Below are positions 45,740 to 56,410 of a stretch of DNA of 64,000 bases, in pieces. The translations under genes and the position numbers were made by a program. Source of the stretch: Aliivibrio sp. 1S175 (GTDB lineage: Bacteria > Pseudomonadota > Gammaproteobacteria > Enterobacterales > Vibrionaceae). The number at the start of each line of letters is the position of its first letter. The first letter of the stretch is position 1. The DNA lies in assembly GCF_001690985.1 (NCBI RefSeq), contig NZ_MAJS01000013.1:253260-317259 (forward strand), given 5' to 3'. A model generated the notes under the pieces. That model was not told where the DNA came from. It saw nothing but the letters and a program-made list of their open reading frames with translations, and ran no database searches.

Positions 45740-46759
45740 ATGAACAATAAAAACACTCATTTCGCTCGAAACTTACTTGTTGCTGGGTGCGCCACCGCAG
45801 GGCTTATTACTGCTGGTTATTTTTACGTTAAGCATCAAGAACAATTTCCAAACACTGATGATGCTTATGTTCACGCTAATATTGTATATATTGCACCGCA
45901 AGTCAGTGGCAAAGTCATTACGACAGATGCAACAGACTATACCACGGTAAGTAAAGGGGATTTATTAGTACAAATTGACCCTGCTCCATATCAAGCAAAA
46001 CTTGATGAAGCAAAAGCCGCTTATGAAATCGCAACATCAAACAACGCAGCCACAGACGATGCAATATTAGCGGCCAGTGCAGATGTAAAAAGTGCGATGG
46101 CGACACTGAGTGATGCTCAGGTTTCGTATAAAAGAATCAAGAAATTAGCAGCGAAAAATTTACTTCCAGAGCAAACCTTAGATGATGCTCGTCAGAAATT
46201 ATCATCCGCAGAAAACAATGTCACCGCAACAAGAGCCCATATGTCTCAGCTAATCAAATCTCAAGGAGCAAAAGGTGAGGCCTCTCCTGAAGTGAAAAAA
46301 GCGGCAGCAGCATTAAGCCAAGCGAGTTTATCGCTTTCATATACGAATATCTTTGCTGACCATGATGGAACGTTAGGCAAAGTTGAAGTTCATCCAGGTA
46401 GTGTTGTTGTACCCGGACAAGCATTAACTCCTCTTGTAGAAGCTCATTCGTATTGGGTACAAGCCAACTTTAAAGAGACTCATGTAGGCCGTATAACAAA
46501 AGGCATGAAGGCCACTATCACCTTAGATCTTTATCCTAATGTTAAATACGTCGGCACTATCGAAGCAATTTCTCCAGCCAGTGGCGCTTCATTTTCATTA
46601 CTTCCTCCAGAAAACGCAACGGGCAACTGGGTGAAAGTACCGCAACGCTTCCCGGTTCGCATTAAGTTAGATAGTGATCAAAACAAACTGACGTTTCCTT
46701 TACGTGTAGGTGCTAGCGCATCAGTAACGGTTGATACATTAGCGGCTCTCGCGAAATAA
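45740..46759 (+). CDS. Efflux pump membrane-fusion protein (EmrA/HlyD family)
   Basis: 339 residues: one N-terminal membrane helix (about 12-28), biotinyl-lipoyl-like halves (NTDDAYVHANIVYIAPQVSGKV at about 39-60; the second half near 205-235), and a coiled-coil hairpin (about 90-190). It bridges the EmrB-type pump, encoded 20 nt downstream, to an outer-membrane TolC-like channel. AGGA lies before the ATG. Confidence 0.92.
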   Translation: MNNKNTHFARNLLVAGCATAGLITAGYFYVKHQEQFPNTDDAYVHANIVYIAPQVSGKVITTDATDYTTVSKGDLLVQIDPAPYQAKLDEAKAAYEIATSNNAATDDAILAASADVKSAMATLSDAQVSYKRIKKLAAKNLLPEQTLDDARQKLSSAENNVTATRAHMSQLIKSQGAKGEASPEVKKAAAALSQASLSLSYTNIFADHDGTLGKVEVHPGSVVVPGQALTPLVEAHSYWVQANFKETHVGRITKGMKATITLDLYPNVKYVGTIEAISPASGASFSLLPPENATGNWVKVPQRFPVRIKLDSDQNKLTFPLRVGASASVTVDTLAALAK

Positions 46760-46779
46760 CCGGCAAAAAGGAAACCATC

Positions 46780-48324
46780 ATGACCAATGTCATTACATCG
46801 GCAGAACAAAGCTTGAAGGATAAAGGCGATTCTAAACGAACGTTAGTCACCCTCGCGATTATGCTTTCAGCCATCATGGTATTGCTTGATATGACCATTG
46901 CTAATGTTGCCCTTCCACACATGATGGGCGCATTAGGAGTCACTTCAGAGCAAGTCACATGGGTACTAACTTCCTACTCAATGGCTGAGGCTATCTTTAT
47001 TCCTCTTGCTAGCTTTTTAGCTCTTAAAATAGGCGTCAGGAAACTACTATTAGTTTCTGTGTCTGGTTTTATTATCACCTCTGCGTTATGTGGTCAGGCT
47101 GATTCATTGGCTGAAATGGTCACTTTTCGGATCATGCAGGGGGCATTTGGCGCCTCTGTTATTCCATTATCACAATCAATCATGATTCAAATTTATCCAC
47201 CAGAACAACGTGGTAAAGCGATGGCGTTGTTTAGTGTTGGGATATTACTCGGCCCCATTCTTGGCCCAACATTGGGTGGGATAATTACTCAGAATATGGA
47301 TTGGCGATGGATCTTTTATGTCAACCTTCCTGTTGGGCTTATTTGTTTATCTTTAATTTTCTTCTATGTGAAAATTGAAAATAAAGGTCAGACTAAAATT
47401 GATTGGCCTATTGTAATAGGCATGGCATTAGGGATTGGTTTATTGCAAATGGTACTTGATCAGGGGAATGAAAAAGGCTGGTTTAGTTCTAATTTGATTC
47501 TTTTTTCATCTATTATTAGTGCTATCGCTATTGCTTATTTTGTTCGACGTTCATTCAAAATTAAAGGGGATATTGCTCCTATATGGCTACTAAAAGATCG
47601 AAATTTAGCCGTATCTTGCTTAGTAATGGCAGGGTTTGCAATGGGCATGTTTGGTATTACCCAGTTACAACCCATGATGTTAGAGCAATTGCTAAATTAC
47701 CCTGTTGATACGACAGGTATTGCAATGGCTCCCAGAGGACTAACCTCCGCAATTGTATTAATCATGCTTGCGGGATACATGGATAAACTAAATACAAAAA
47801 TGTTGATTGTTGTGGGTTTACTGCTCAACGCGTACGGCACGTATTTAATGATGAAATATTCATTAAATATCGATATGTTTTGGATTTTGCTCCCTAGTAT
47901 AATCCAAGGCGCGGGCATGGGGTTGGTATTTTCACCATTAAGTCAACTGGCTTACTCTACGCTATCGAAACAAGATGCAGTGAGTGGCGCAGTTGTATTT
48001 AACTTGTTCCGAACTATTGGCGGGTCATTTGGTATTTCGATAGTGAATACTTACTTCAGCCGAATGGAACAAAAAGAATGGAATTCACTCGGTGGCGACC
48101 TCACATTAAGCAATCCAATACTACAACAAGCGGCTCATTCTCAAGGACATCAAATTACTGATCCTTCGTTCTTGGTCCAAATACAAGCGTTACTGCATCA
48201 ACAATCGACAATGATGGCGTTCGTATCTACCTTTGGGTTTATATTAGTCTCGTATTTATTGCTTATTCCTTTCATTGCTTTATTTAAGAAAAAACGACAC
48301 ATCACAAACAATCATTATAATTAA
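46780..48324 (+). CDS. Drug efflux MFS transporter (DHA2/EmrB family)
   Basis: 514-residue, 14-helix proton-driven exporter. The opening LDMTIANVALPHMMGALG (about 37-54), motif A near RKLLLVS, and the motif C-like GPILGPTLGGII (about 159-170) mark DHA2 drug:H+ antiporters. It forms a tripartite pump with the preceding fusion protein. Substrates are probably hydrophobic toxic compounds. No adjacent regulator. Confidence 0.93.
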   Translation: MTNVITSAEQSLKDKGDSKRTLVTLAIMLSAIMVLLDMTIANVALPHMMGALGVTSEQVTWVLTSYSMAEAIFIPLASFLALKIGVRKLLLVSVSGFIITSALCGQADSLAEMVTFRIMQGAFGASVIPLSQSIMIQIYPPEQRGKAMALFSVGILLGPILGPTLGGIITQNMDWRWIFYVNLPVGLICLSLIFFYVKIENKGQTKIDWPIVIGMALGIGLLQMVLDQGNEKGWFSSNLILFSSIISAIAIAYFVRRSFKIKGDIAPIWLLKDRNLAVSCLVMAGFAMGMFGITQLQPMMLEQLLNYPVDTTGIAMAPRGLTSAIVLIMLAGYMDKLNTKMLIVVGLLLNAYGTYLMMKYSLNIDMFWILLPSIIQGAGMGLVFSPLSQLAYSTLSKQDAVSGAVVFNLFRTIGGSFGISIVNTYFSRMEQKEWNSLGGDLTLSNPILQQAAHSQGHQITDPSFLVQIQALLHQQSTMMAFVSTFGFILVSYLLLIPFIALFKKKRHITNNHYN

Positions 48325-48331
48325 CAAGCCA

Positions 48332-48368
48332 AACACCGTAAGTGACCACTCACTTACGGCGTTCTTTT
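48332..48368 (+). terminator. Terminator after the efflux operon
   Basis: Ten-bp perfect stem CCGTAAGTGA/TCACTTACGG (48336-48345, 48350-48359) with a CCAC loop, followed by CGTTCTTTT. Confidence 0.75.
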
Positions 48369-48555
48369 ATACTTATAATTAGCATAACTTCCTTACTCGA
48401 ATGTATCTATATTAGCGATAATGTATCAGTAACAATAAAAAGAATATTCATCTACATGAATCCTCTTACCAGTTAAATATATCACCTACAAGCTAAGTAT
48501 GAGAGATTAAACCATGAAACAACTGGTTACATATATTTATTACTGATGTGATAAA

Positions 48556-48561
48556 TATAAT
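48556..48561 (+). promoter_or_regulatory. Candidate -10 of the carbamate kinase gene
   Basis: A perfect TATAAT placed so that transcription would start near 48568, just before the structured leader. No good -35 box is visible at the right distance, so an activator may be needed. Confidence 0.35.
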
Positions 48562-48593
48562 GCGTCACAAATATTTCCAGTATAGAATCCCCG

Positions 48594-48739
48594 CTCAATG
48601 TCCAGTCGGTGTCTTCGCTATATCTTTGCTTAAGAGCAAGGTGATGCTGAACACAGTAGATTTGTGATAAATAGACGCTGGCCAAACTTACTCAACAAGA
48701 AGTGAGATTTGGTGATAACAGCAATGATGCGGCATTGAG
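48594..48739 (+). ncRNA. Structured leader of the carbamate kinase gene (candidate riboswitch)
   Basis: Nested complementary segments build a multibranch RNA: P1 48594-48600 with 48733-48739 (7 bp, perfect); P2 48609-48614 with 48673-48678 plus 48602-48604 with 48679-48681; inside it hairpins 48624-48630/48635-48641 and 48652-48655/48663-48666; P3 48682-48692 with 48701-48712 (11 bp, one bulge). The 3' strand of P1 overlaps the GAGAG ribosome site 8-12 nt before the ATG. No known riboswitch class recognised. Confidence 0.5.
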
Positions 48740-48748
48740 AGAAGAAAA

Positions 48749-49732
48749 ATGAGTCTTACAACAATAAAACCTACCATTGTTATTGCCTTAGGTGGTAATG
48801 CTTTATTACGTCGCGGTCAGGTCCTTTCTTATGAAAACCAACTTGAAAACGTGAAGGTTGCAGCAAAATCGATTGCTAAACTAAGTAAAGATTACCGTAT
48901 TGCTATTGTTCATGGCAATGGCCCACAAGTTGGTTTATTAAGCCAACAAAACGATGCTTTTGATGCAGTACCATCTTACCCTTTAAGTTGTTTAGTTGCC
49001 GAATCCCAAGGGATGATAGCCACTATGATTGCACAAGAATTGCGTAATCTCGTTGATTGTAACGTAACAACCATTCTTACTCATGTTGACGTAGATAAAG
49101 CAGATCCCGCCTTTAATGACCCAATGAAATACATTGGCCAAGTCTATTCAGAATCAGAAGCAAAAGCACTTGCCGAAGAGTTTGATTGGTCTATCCGCCA
49201 AGACGGTGATTATTTTAGACGTGTTGTTGCCTCTCCTTCCCCTAAAAATATCCGTGAAAGTGAGTTAATCTCATTAGCTTTGCAACATGATCACATTGTT
49301 ATTTGTTGTGGCGGTGGCGGTATCCCTGTTTGTACAGATCAGCATGGTATTACGACAAATATTGATTGTGTGATTGATAAAGATTCAACGGCCTCATTGC
49401 TCTCTCAGCAAATATCTGCTGACTACTTCTTAATTTTAACTGATGGCGATGGTGTCTTTTTTCATTACGGAAAACCAAACCAAGTTAAATTAGACATAGC
49501 GACAACTGAAGAACTAAAAGGCTATCCTTTTGATAAAGGGTCTATGCAGCCTAAAATTGATGCCATGATAAATTACGTAGAAAGCGTAGATATATCTATT
49601 GGTATCATTACCGATTTGCATTTAGCACTAGAGGCTCTTAATGGAAGTGCGGGGACTAAAATCGTCAAAGAAAAATTTTATGATGATGCACTTTCTCATA
49701 ATCAAAATGATGATGAGTTGATCTCAGCTTAG
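48749..49732 (+). CDS. arcC: Carbamate kinase
   Basis: 327-residue amino-acid-kinase-fold enzyme that makes ATP and carbamate from carbamoyl phosphate and ADP. Diagnostic motifs are ALGGNALLRRG (about 13-23), HGNGPQVGLL (about 54-63), the CCGGGGIPV loop and DKDSTASLLS. No arginine deiminase, ornithine or oxamate/putrescine carbamoyltransferase gene is adjacent, so its pathway is not given by context. It is preceded by a 180-nt foldable leader. Confidence 0.92.
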   Translation: MSLTTIKPTIVIALGGNALLRRGQVLSYENQLENVKVAAKSIAKLSKDYRIAIVHGNGPQVGLLSQQNDAFDAVPSYPLSCLVAESQGMIATMIAQELRNLVDCNVTTILTHVDVDKADPAFNDPMKYIGQVYSESEAKALAEEFDWSIRQDGDYFRRVVASPSPKNIRESELISLALQHDHIVICCGGGGIPVCTDQHGITTNIDCVIDKDSTASLLSQQISADYFLILTDGDGVFFHYGKPNQVKLDIATTEELKGYPFDKGSMQPKIDAMINYVESVDISIGIITDLHLALEALNGSAGTKIVKEKFYDDALSHNQNDDELISA

Positions 49733-49752
49733 CGGGGGGCTCAATTCAAACT

Positions 49753-49784
49753 AAAAAAGCCCTAACATATTATTAGGGCTTTAA
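49753..49784. terminator. Bidirectional terminator
   Basis: Ten-bp stem AAAGCCCTAA/TTAGGGCTTT (49756-49765, 49773-49782); six A before it give the U-run for the minus-strand HAD gene, and it can also end the carbamate kinase transcript. Confidence 0.82.
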
Positions 49785-49811
49785 TATCAAGTAAGTATAG
49801 TTATAAATCAT

Positions 49812-50609
49812 TTACAACACGGTTTCTTTAATCACCGTAAACACGCCAGCCTCTTTGTTACTTGGCGCCATAAAGCGGGCTGTCTCTTTTACTTGCTGAT
49901 GCGCATTTTCCATCGCATAAGAGTAGTAGCTCTCTTGCAGCATTTCTAAATCATTTAGGTAATCACCAAAGCTCATCGTCTCTTCAAAACTAAAACCAAG
50001 TGTATTTTGTAAATGTTTAATAGCGGCACCTTTTGAGGCTTCTGCATTCATTATATCTAACCAAATTTTAGCACTAACCACCACTTGGTGCGTCTCTCCA
50101 AATTTAGCGTTAATGGTTGGATAAACATGTTCTTCTGTGCCATCAAAATGACAAATCGCCACTTTAATAAACTCATCATCAACCGCAAGAAGATCGTCTA
50201 CATATTGGCAACGTTGATAGTATTTTGAAAACTCAGCCAGCGCTTTTGGGTCTTGAGTTTCGATGTAGGCTGAATTTTTTCCGCAAAGTACAATCTGCGT
50301 ACCTTTGATTGAACGTGCTGTTTGAATGATGTTAATTATCGACGGCGTGTCCATCGAGCAACTGTATAGCTCTTTACCTTGATGCATCACTAACGTGCCA
50401 TTCTCCGCAATGAACATCATGCGATCTTTCACTGGCTCAAAGGTTTCTAATAAGCTGTAGTATTGACGTCCAGACGCCGCTGCAAACATGATGCCTTTAT
50501 CTTCTAGTTGTTTATACAAATCGAAGAAACTTGGGTCTAATTGGCTCTGTTCATTAAGTAACGTGCCATCCATATCGGCAGCAATAAATTTTACATTGTG
50601 TTTTTGCAT
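49812..50609 (-). CDS. Cof-type HAD-IIB phosphatase
   Basis: 265-residue cytoplasmic phosphatase: motif I AADMDGTLL (Asp12, Asp14), SGR motif II region (AAASGRQYYSLL), and motif IV GDYLNDLEML (about 219-228), with the C2B cap between. Members dephosphorylate sugar phosphates, PLP, FMN and similar; substrate not readable. Single gene. Confidence 0.9.
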   Translation of the reverse strand: MQKHNVKFIAADMDGTLLNEQSQLDPSFFDLYKQLEDKGIMFAAASGRQYYSLLETFEPVKDRMMFIAENGTLVMHQGKELYSCSMDTPSIINIIQTARSIKGTQIVLCGKNSAYIETQDPKALAEFSKYYQRCQYVDDLLAVDDEFIKVAICHFDGTEEHVYPTINAKFGETHQVVVSAKIWLDIMNAEASKGAAIKHLQNTLGFSFEETMSFGDYLNDLEMLQESYYSYAMENAHQQVKETARFMAPSNKEAGVFTVIKETVL

Positions 50610-50733
50610 TGATCAGTACTCTGAGAAAAATTGAAGGCGTGAATCGATAAGAGTTGAGTATATACCTTAGCTTTCCTCGCTCCGAATGACTCTAGTTCAA
50701 AATGAGACCTTAATTTCAAGAAGCTCAAAAAGA

Positions 50734-50758
50734 AAAAGGAGCCACGAAGGCTCCTTTT
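50734..50758 (-). terminator. Terminator of the RND operon
   Basis: Ten-bp stem AAAAGGAGCC/GGCTCCTTTT with a 5-nt loop, about 36 nt after the permease stop; U-rich on the minus strand. Confidence 0.8.
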
Positions 50759-50793
50759 GGGTTAATAACTTAATTCATTAATTTACTGTAAAG

Positions 50794-53700
50794 TTACTCA
50801 TCATCGATTGGAACAAGCTTGGTACTGCCACCATGCAATCTTTCACGACGGCGTTGTACCATGGCATAGAAACCCGGGATAAGTAACGTACCAACCAATA
50901 ACACACACAGTAAGCCGCCAATCAGTGACACACCCAGAGAGTTTTGGCTGATGTAACCCGCGCCTGATGCAAACACCAATGGCAGAATACCTAAGATGAA
51001 TGACCACGATGTCATGTTAACCGCTCTGAATCGTAGACGACCGCCATTTACTGAAGCGTTATCTAAATCCGTCTCTTTCTCTTCACGCTCGTTTTTCGCA
51101 AACTCTACAATCAAGATGGCATTTTTTGCGGCCAAGGCGATTAAGAGAACCAAACCAATTTGAGCGTATAGATTCAATGGCATTCCGGCTAAATTCAAGG
51201 CGATAAAGGATCCTAATGTCGCCACAGGAACCACTAAAATGATCGCGAGTGGAATACTCCAACTCTCGTATTGTGCCACCATGAATAGATAGATAAAGAT
51301 CAGTGCTAAGGCAAACGCATAAATCGCTTGGTTACCGGCTTTCACTTCTTGGTAAGCCATGCCTGTCCATTCGTATTGGTAACCGTGAGGAAGCACTTCT
51401 GCTGCTACACGCTCCATTGCTGCAATCGCATCACCACTTGAATAGCCTTCAGCTGGTTGGCCTTGAATAACGGCTGAACGATACATGTTATAACGCCATG
51501 CAACATCAGGCTCAAATACCGTATCATAAGTAACCAGTGTACTTAGTGGTACCATTTGACCAGAACTTGCACGAACATGGAATTTATCCAAATCGTCCAT
51601 ACTGCTGCGATACTCACTGTCCGCTTGCATCGTTACTTGGAAGTTCTTACCAAACATAGTGAAATCATTAACGTAAATCGAGCCTAAGTTGCCTTGCAGC
51701 GTCTGGAAGATAGAACCTAATGAAACCCCTAGTTGCTTAGCTTTTTCACGATTAATGTCCACATAGTAATGCGGAACATTGGCACGGAAAGTACTGAAGG
51801 TATATTGGATCTCAGGTTGCTGATTAGCCGTTTTAATAACGTCATTCATCACATTAGCTAAATCGGTACGGTTACGACCCAATGTATCTTCTAAAACAAA
51901 TTCAAAACCAGAGGCTGCGCCCATACCCGGAACGGCGGGTGCACCCATCGCGAAGATCACCGCTTCTGGTAGTTCCATTGCAGCACGACCATTAATGCGA
52001 TTGGTAATAGCGAATGAAGAGTTATCTCCCTCCATCTCATTACGTGCATCCCACGGTTTTAATTTCACAAACAATGACGCACCATTTGATGCAGCAGCAC
52101 CCGTTAGAAATGCGTAACCATTTGCAACAGTAACACCATCAACACCTTGTTCTTGCTCTACAATCTCTAGTAATTTTGCAGACACTTCTTCAGTACGAGA
52201 AAGTGATGCTGAATCTGGTAACTGCACGTTAACCAGCAAGATCCCTTTATCTTCTTGAGGAACAAATGCCGTTGATGTGTTTTTCGCAAGGTAAGTTACC
52301 GAGCCAAGTGCAACAGCAAAGAACATCATCAAGATCATTGTTTTTCGAACAAAGAAGCCTGCAATATCACCGTATTTATTGGTTACATTATCTAGACCAC
52401 GATTAAACGCTTTAAACCAACGAGCGGTATTATCGCCCCCCTGCTTTAGCACTAAAGAACACAATGCAGGCGAAAGCGTTAAGGCATTAATCGATGAGAT
52501 AACAACAGCAATACAGATAGTTAATGCAAACTGTCGATACATAATGCCAGTAATCCCCGGTAACATTGCAACAGGGATAAACACCGCAAGCAAAACCAAG
52601 GTAGAGGTAACAATGGGTCCTGTTACTTCTTTCATTGCCATTAACGTCGCTTTTCTAGGACTTAATGAAGGGTCACGCTTCATGATGGTATCGACGTTTT
52701 CGATAACCAAAATAGCATCATCCACCACGATACCAATTGCCAAGATAAGACCAAATAACGTTACGGTATTAATCGTAAATCCCGTCATTAACATAACAGC
52801 AAACGTACCAATTAATGATACTGGAATGGCAACTACTGGAATCAAGGTGGCACGCGCACTGCCTAAGAACAGATACGTTACAGCAATAACCAATAGAATC
52901 GCTTCAATTAGGGTTTTAATTACCCCTTTGATAGACTCCGCAACAAATAGAGTGGTGTCATAACTGGTTTCATATGCCATGCCTTCAGGGAAGGTTACGC
53001 TGAGTTTATCCAGCATATCCATCACCGCTTGGCCACTTTCTAATGCATTTGCATCCGATTGAAGAGAAAGCGTTACAATAGACGCATCTTGTCCTCTAAA
53101 TTGGCCATTACCATCGTAGAATTTTTTACCCAACTCTACACGAGCAATATCTTTTAGATAAACTGACGAACCATCATTATTAGCTCTAAGTACCACATGT
53201 TCAAATTCTTCAGCCGTTTCTAAACGCCCCTTTGTTACCAAGTTAAATTGCACATCTTGCGCACTTTCATAAGGCGCAGCACCAATTTTACCCGCGGCAA
53301 CTTGTACGTTTTGTTCTGCTAATGCGGCTTGAACATCTGACGTAGTTAACCCTAAGTTAGTCATTTTATCTGGATCTAGCCAAACACGCATTGCGTATTC
53401 ACCACCACCAATCACCCCAACTTCACTGATCCCGGTAACTCGTGCTAATTGATCTTTGATATTTAAATTAACGTAGTTAACCAAGAACTGATCATCGTAC
53501 TTTCCATCAGGAGAATAAAAGTTCAGCACCATCAACAAGTCAGGCGAGCGTTTCTTAACGGTGACACCGACCATGCGTACTTCTTGCGGCAGTTTAGATT
53601 CTATCTGCGCCACTCGGTTCTGAACGTTGACTTGAGCCATGTCAGGATCAGTGCCCACATCAAAAGTGACATTCAAGGAATATGAACCATCATTGGCACT

Positions 53701-53946
53701 TTTAGAAGACATATAGATCATGTTTTCAACCCCATTGACCGAGGTTTCTATTGGATCGGCAATGGCTTGCTCTACTACCTCTGCACTTGCCCCTGTGTAG
53801 TACGCATTCACGCTTACCGAAGGTGGACTGATTTTTGGGTATTCCGCCACAGGAAGAATGGCTAGCGCAATCGCTCCGGCAAGAGTGAGAATAATAGAAA
53901 TAACCAGAGCAAATTTAGGACGCTGTATAAAAAAACGACTTAACAT
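50794..53946 (-). CDS. RND efflux pump inner-membrane transporter (AcrB/MexB type)
   Basis: 1050-residue HAE1-family proton-driven pump with twelve helices and two large periplasmic domains. It begins [16 protein letters not shown], and the proton-relay aspartate pair in [14 protein letters not shown] (near 405) is present. The C-terminal part keeps the [11 protein letters not shown] motif. It exports drugs, detergents or bile-like compounds with the adaptor encoded immediately upstream (1-nt gap) and an outer-membrane TolC encoded elsewhere. Confidence 0.97.
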   Translation of the reverse strand: MLSRFFIQRPKFALVISIILTLAGAIALAILPVAEYPKISPPSVSVNAYYTGASAEVVEQAIADPIETSVNGVENMIYMSSKSANDGSYSLNVTFDVGTDPDMAQVNVQNRVAQIESKLPQEVRMVGVTVKKRSPDLLMVLNFYSPDGKYDDQFLVNYVNLNIKDQLARVTGISEVGVIGGGEYAMRVWLDPDKMTNLGLTTSDVQAALAEQNVQVAAGKIGAAPYESAQDVQFNLVTKGRLETAEEFEHVVLRANNDGSSVYLKDIARVELGKKFYDGNGQFRGQDASIVTLSLQSDANALESGQAVMDMLDKLSVTFPEGMAYETSYDTTLFVAESIKGVIKTLIEAILLVIAVTYLFLGSARATLIPVVAIPVSLIGTFAVMLMTGFTINTVTLFGLILAIGIVVDDAILVIENVDTIMKRDPSLSPRKATLMAMKEVTGPIVTSTLVLLAVFIPVAMLPGITGIMYRQFALTICIAVVISSINALTLSPALCSLVLKQGGDNTARWFKAFNRGLDNVTNKYGDIAGFFVRKTMILMMFFAVALGSVTYLAKNTSTAFVPQEDKGILLVNVQLPDSASLSRTEEVSAKLLEIVEQEQGVDGVTVANGYAFLTGAAASNGASLFVKLKPWDARNEMEGDNSSFAITNRINGRAAMELPEAVIFAMGAPAVPGMGAASGFEFVLEDTLGRNRTDLANVMNDVIKTANQQPEIQYTFSTFRANVPHYYVDINREKAKQLGVSLGSIFQTLQGNLGSIYVNDFTMFGKNFQVTMQADSEYRSSMDDLDKFHVRASSGQMVPLSTLVTYDTVFEPDVAWRYNMYRSAVIQGQPAEGYSSGDAIAAMERVAAEVLPHGYQYEWTGMAYQEVKAGNQAIYAFALALIFIYLFMVAQYESWSIPLAIILVVPVATLGSFIALNLAGMPLNLYAQIGLVLLIALAAKNAILIVEFAKNEREEKETDLDNASVNGGRLRFRAVNMTSWSFILGILPLVFASGAGYISQNSLGVSLIGGLLCVLLVGTLLIPGFYAMVQRRRERLHGGSTKLVPIDDE

Positions 53947-53947
53947 A

Positions 53948-55066
53948 TTAAGACCCCGTATTTTCTAAACGAACCTGAACACCATTTCGAACACGCTGTA
54001 ATCCTTTCACTAACACTTGCTCGTTAGCCTCTAAACCAGAGCTAATGATCACCCCTTCTGGTAATTGCTTACCCAAGGTCACATTGCGTCTTTCTGCGAT
54101 ATTTCCTTCCGTTAATACCATCACAAAGCTGCCTTCTAAATCACTTTGCACCGCACGGCGTGGCGTAACAACTACGTTCGTTGGTTTCTTTTCACGCAGG
54201 TTTACGTTGATATGCTGACCAGGAAGTAATGTAAAATCAGGATTTTGAACCAACGCTCGAAGGGTTAATGTGCCTGTCGTTTGATCGATACGATTTCCGA
54301 TGTAATCAATTTTACCTAAATGGTTATATTCTTTATCATTCTCAAGGTTCAGTACTACCTCTACTTGGTTTGAAGCACCAGAACCATCTCCCTTCACTTG
54401 ATCTATTCCCATCAACAATCGTTCACGTTCACTGATAGTAAAACGAGTATGAATTGGGTCTAAGCTAACCAATGTAGTAAGTTCACCCGATGCAGAAGAA
54501 ACCAAATCACCAATACTTACCTTACTGTCACTAATACGGCCAGAGAAAGGCGCGAGGATTGTCGTATAAGAAAGATTCACTTCTGCAAGTTTCAATTGCG
54601 CTTGAGCCGATTCAACCTGAGCTTCACCACTCAATAATTGAGCCGTTAAACCATCAAATTCAGCTTGGCTAATATTGCCTTTAGGGAGAAGATTCTTACC
54701 TCGTTGGAAATCAAGCTGTGCTTTTTTCAATTCAGCATTAGCTTGAGTAATACCTGCTTTTGCATTAGCGACTTGGGCTTCAAAAGAAGAAGGATCAATT
54801 TGGAAAAGTACATCGCCCTTAGTGACCATTTGGCCTTCTTTAAATGAGCGAGATTGAATGTAGCCAGAGACGTGAGCAACAATAGAAGCATCTTCCATTG
54901 CTTCAATACGGCCAATATAGGTTTTACCTTGTTGGTATTGGATTGATTCTACTGTATGAGCGGCAACCAAAGGGGCTTGAGGCGTTGTTTTTGTCGTTGC
55001 GTCATCACTACAACCAACGAGCAAAGCGGCACTAATCAAAGTGGCAAGAAGTGTTTTTGATTTCAT
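53948..55066 (-). CDS. RND efflux periplasmic adaptor lipoprotein
   Basis: 372 residues with a lipoprotein signal peptide ([13 protein letters not shown], lipobox Cys19), lipoyl-like domain ([29 protein letters not shown]), helical hairpin (about 100-165), beta-barrel and membrane-proximal domains, as in AcrA/MexA. Encoded directly before the pump gene. A palindrome surrounds its probable -10 box. Confidence 0.95.
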   Translation of the reverse strand: MKSKTLLATLISAALLVGCSDDATTKTTPQAPLVAAHTVESIQYQQGKTYIGRIEAMEDASIVAHVSGYIQSRSFKEGQMVTKGDVLFQIDPSSFEAQVANAKAGITQANAELKKAQLDFQRGKNLLPKGNISQAEFDGLTAQLLSGEAQVESAQAQLKLAEVNLSYTTILAPFSGRISDSKVSIGDLVSSASGELTTLVSLDPIHTRFTISERERLLMGIDQVKGDGSGASNQVEVVLNLENDKEYNHLGKIDYIGNRIDQTTGTLTLRALVQNPDFTLLPGQHINVNLREKKPTNVVVTPRRAVQSDLEGSFVMVLTEGNIAERRNVTLGKQLPEGVIISSGLEANEQVLVKGLQRVRNGVQVRLENTGS

Positions 55067-55076
55067 AAAATAACCA

Positions 55077-55112
55077 TTTAACTGTCGAATTATAAGTATT
55101 CTGACAGTTAAA
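55077..55112 (-). promoter_or_regulatory. Palindromic operator around the RND promoter
   Basis: Perfect 10-bp arms TTTAACTGTC (55077-55086) and GACAGTTAAA (55103-55112) with a 16-nt spacer that contains a perfect minus-strand TATAAT (55089-55094), 23 nt before the adaptor start. The form is that of a repressor site covering a -10 box. No regulator gene is adjacent. Confidence 0.55.
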
Positions 55113-55243
55113 CGATTGAAATTATTAGATTAAAATTAGAGAGATTGTTACTGAATGTGTCTGTAATTTACGTTTAGTCAAATTTAGAAACGATTTACAA
55201 CTAAATAACTGATATAAAACAGATTTAATCTAATTCTAAAAGC

Positions 55244-56242
55244 TTACAAATTTACATTCGCTTGGAATGTCCATGCTACAAAACGACTAATTTTATGACC
55301 TTGTGCCATATCAACCGTTTTAATAGTTTTTACACCTAATCGAGCAAGCTCTTGATACAATGCATCAACGTTTTCTTTCTTAGAGATTAATGTCGTAAAC
55401 CATTGAACTTGCAGTGCAAACTCACAACTCTCTTTTGCCATTTTAGTAATGAACGCTAGCTCTCCACCTTCACACCAAAGCTCTGCTTTTTGACCTCCGA
55501 AGTTTAATTTTTTCACGCCTTTTAATTCATTATAAGCGTGTCCTTTCTTCGATTTACTTGTCGCTAAGTTCTGCTGTTTACGCTCTGATCCTGCTGTTGC
55601 TTCTTCTTCTGATGCATGGAACGGAGGGTTACACATCGTGAACGCAAATTCATCTTGTGACTTGATAATACCTCTAAAGATATTTTCTTCATTCTTTTGC
55701 TGACGACACTCAATACTCTTCTTCAGGCTTGGGTTATTGTTCGCAATGAACGACGCCATTTTTAATGCTTGAACATCAATATCAGAACCAACAAAGTTCC
55801 ATTTGTATTCACGGTGACCAATGATAGGGTACACGCAGTTAGCGCCCACACCGATATCTAAACCACGAACGTTTTTACCTGTTGGGATCTCACCTTCATT
55901 AGTAATTGCAAGTAAATCAGCAATGTTATGAATGTAGTCAGCACGACCTGGGATTGGTGGACATAAGTAACCTTCAGGAATGTCCCAAAATGGTACATCG
56001 TAGAAATGAGCTAATAATGCTTTGTTCAATGCTTTAACAGCAAGAGGATCTGAAAAGTTGATTGATTCATTACCATATTGATTCGTTTCAACAAATGCTT
56101 TCAGTTCAGGAGACGTCGCAATCAGCGCAGGAAAATCATAACTTGCATTATGTTTATTGCGAGGATGCATAGATTTTTTAATCGGAGCTTCGTTATTATT
56201 CTTAGATGCCGATTGATTTTTTGAAAAATGAGAATGAGACAT
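55244..56242 (-). CDS. rlmF: 23S rRNA (adenine-1618 N6)-methyltransferase RlmF
   Basis: 332-residue SAM-dependent methyltransferase acting on 23S rRNA A1618. SAM motif [15 protein letters not shown] (about 124-138), catalytic [10 protein letters not shown] (NPPF, about 207-216) and the RlmF-specific [10 protein letters not shown] segment are present, with a basic N-terminal extension ([24 protein letters not shown]). Length slightly above the 308 of E. coli. Single gene. Confidence 0.94.
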   Translation of the reverse strand: MSHSHFSKNQSASKNNNEAPIKKSMHPRNKHNASYDFPALIATSPELKAFVETNQYGNESINFSDPLAVKALNKALLAHFYDVPFWDIPEGYLCPPIPGRADYIHNIADLLAITNEGEIPTGKNVRGLDIGVGANCVYPIIGHREYKWNFVGSDIDVQALKMASFIANNNPSLKKSIECRQQKNEENIFRGIIKSQDEFAFTMCNPPFHASEEEATAGSERKQQNLATSKSKKGHAYNELKGVKKLNFGGQKAELWCEGGELAFITKMAKESCEFALQVQWFTTLISKKENVDALYQELARLGVKTIKTVDMAQGHKISRFVAWTFQANVNL

Positions 56243-56348
56243 GTGAACTCAATGGTAATAAATAATGGCGGATATAATAGCTTATCTTCAACATAATTAC
56301 TTTAAATAACGAAGATAAAGCCACGGGAAAATACGACTTTTGATGTAT

Positions 56349-56389
56349 AAAAAAAGCACCCAATGTACGTAAACATTAGATGCTTCTTA
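56349..56389 (-). terminator. Terminator after yibL
   Basis: Minus-strand AAGCA-AATGT hairpin with GCAT/TGC and AATGT/ACATT pairings interrupted by a 3-4 nt internal mismatch, then seven U. Imperfect but correctly placed 22 nt after the stop. Confidence 0.6.
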
Positions 56390-56410
56390 TTCAAGAATAA
56401 ACTTTTTTAA

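Noticed and set aside
48546-48568. CRP-like TGTGA...TCACA upstream of the carbamate kinase gene
   Set aside because: The half-sites are 13 nt apart rather than the 6 nt required for CRP.
52379-52963. 194-residue plus-strand ORF opposite the RND pump gene
   Set aside because: It is antisense to a clearly coding region, has no ribosome site or family features, and its composition mirrors the pump codons.
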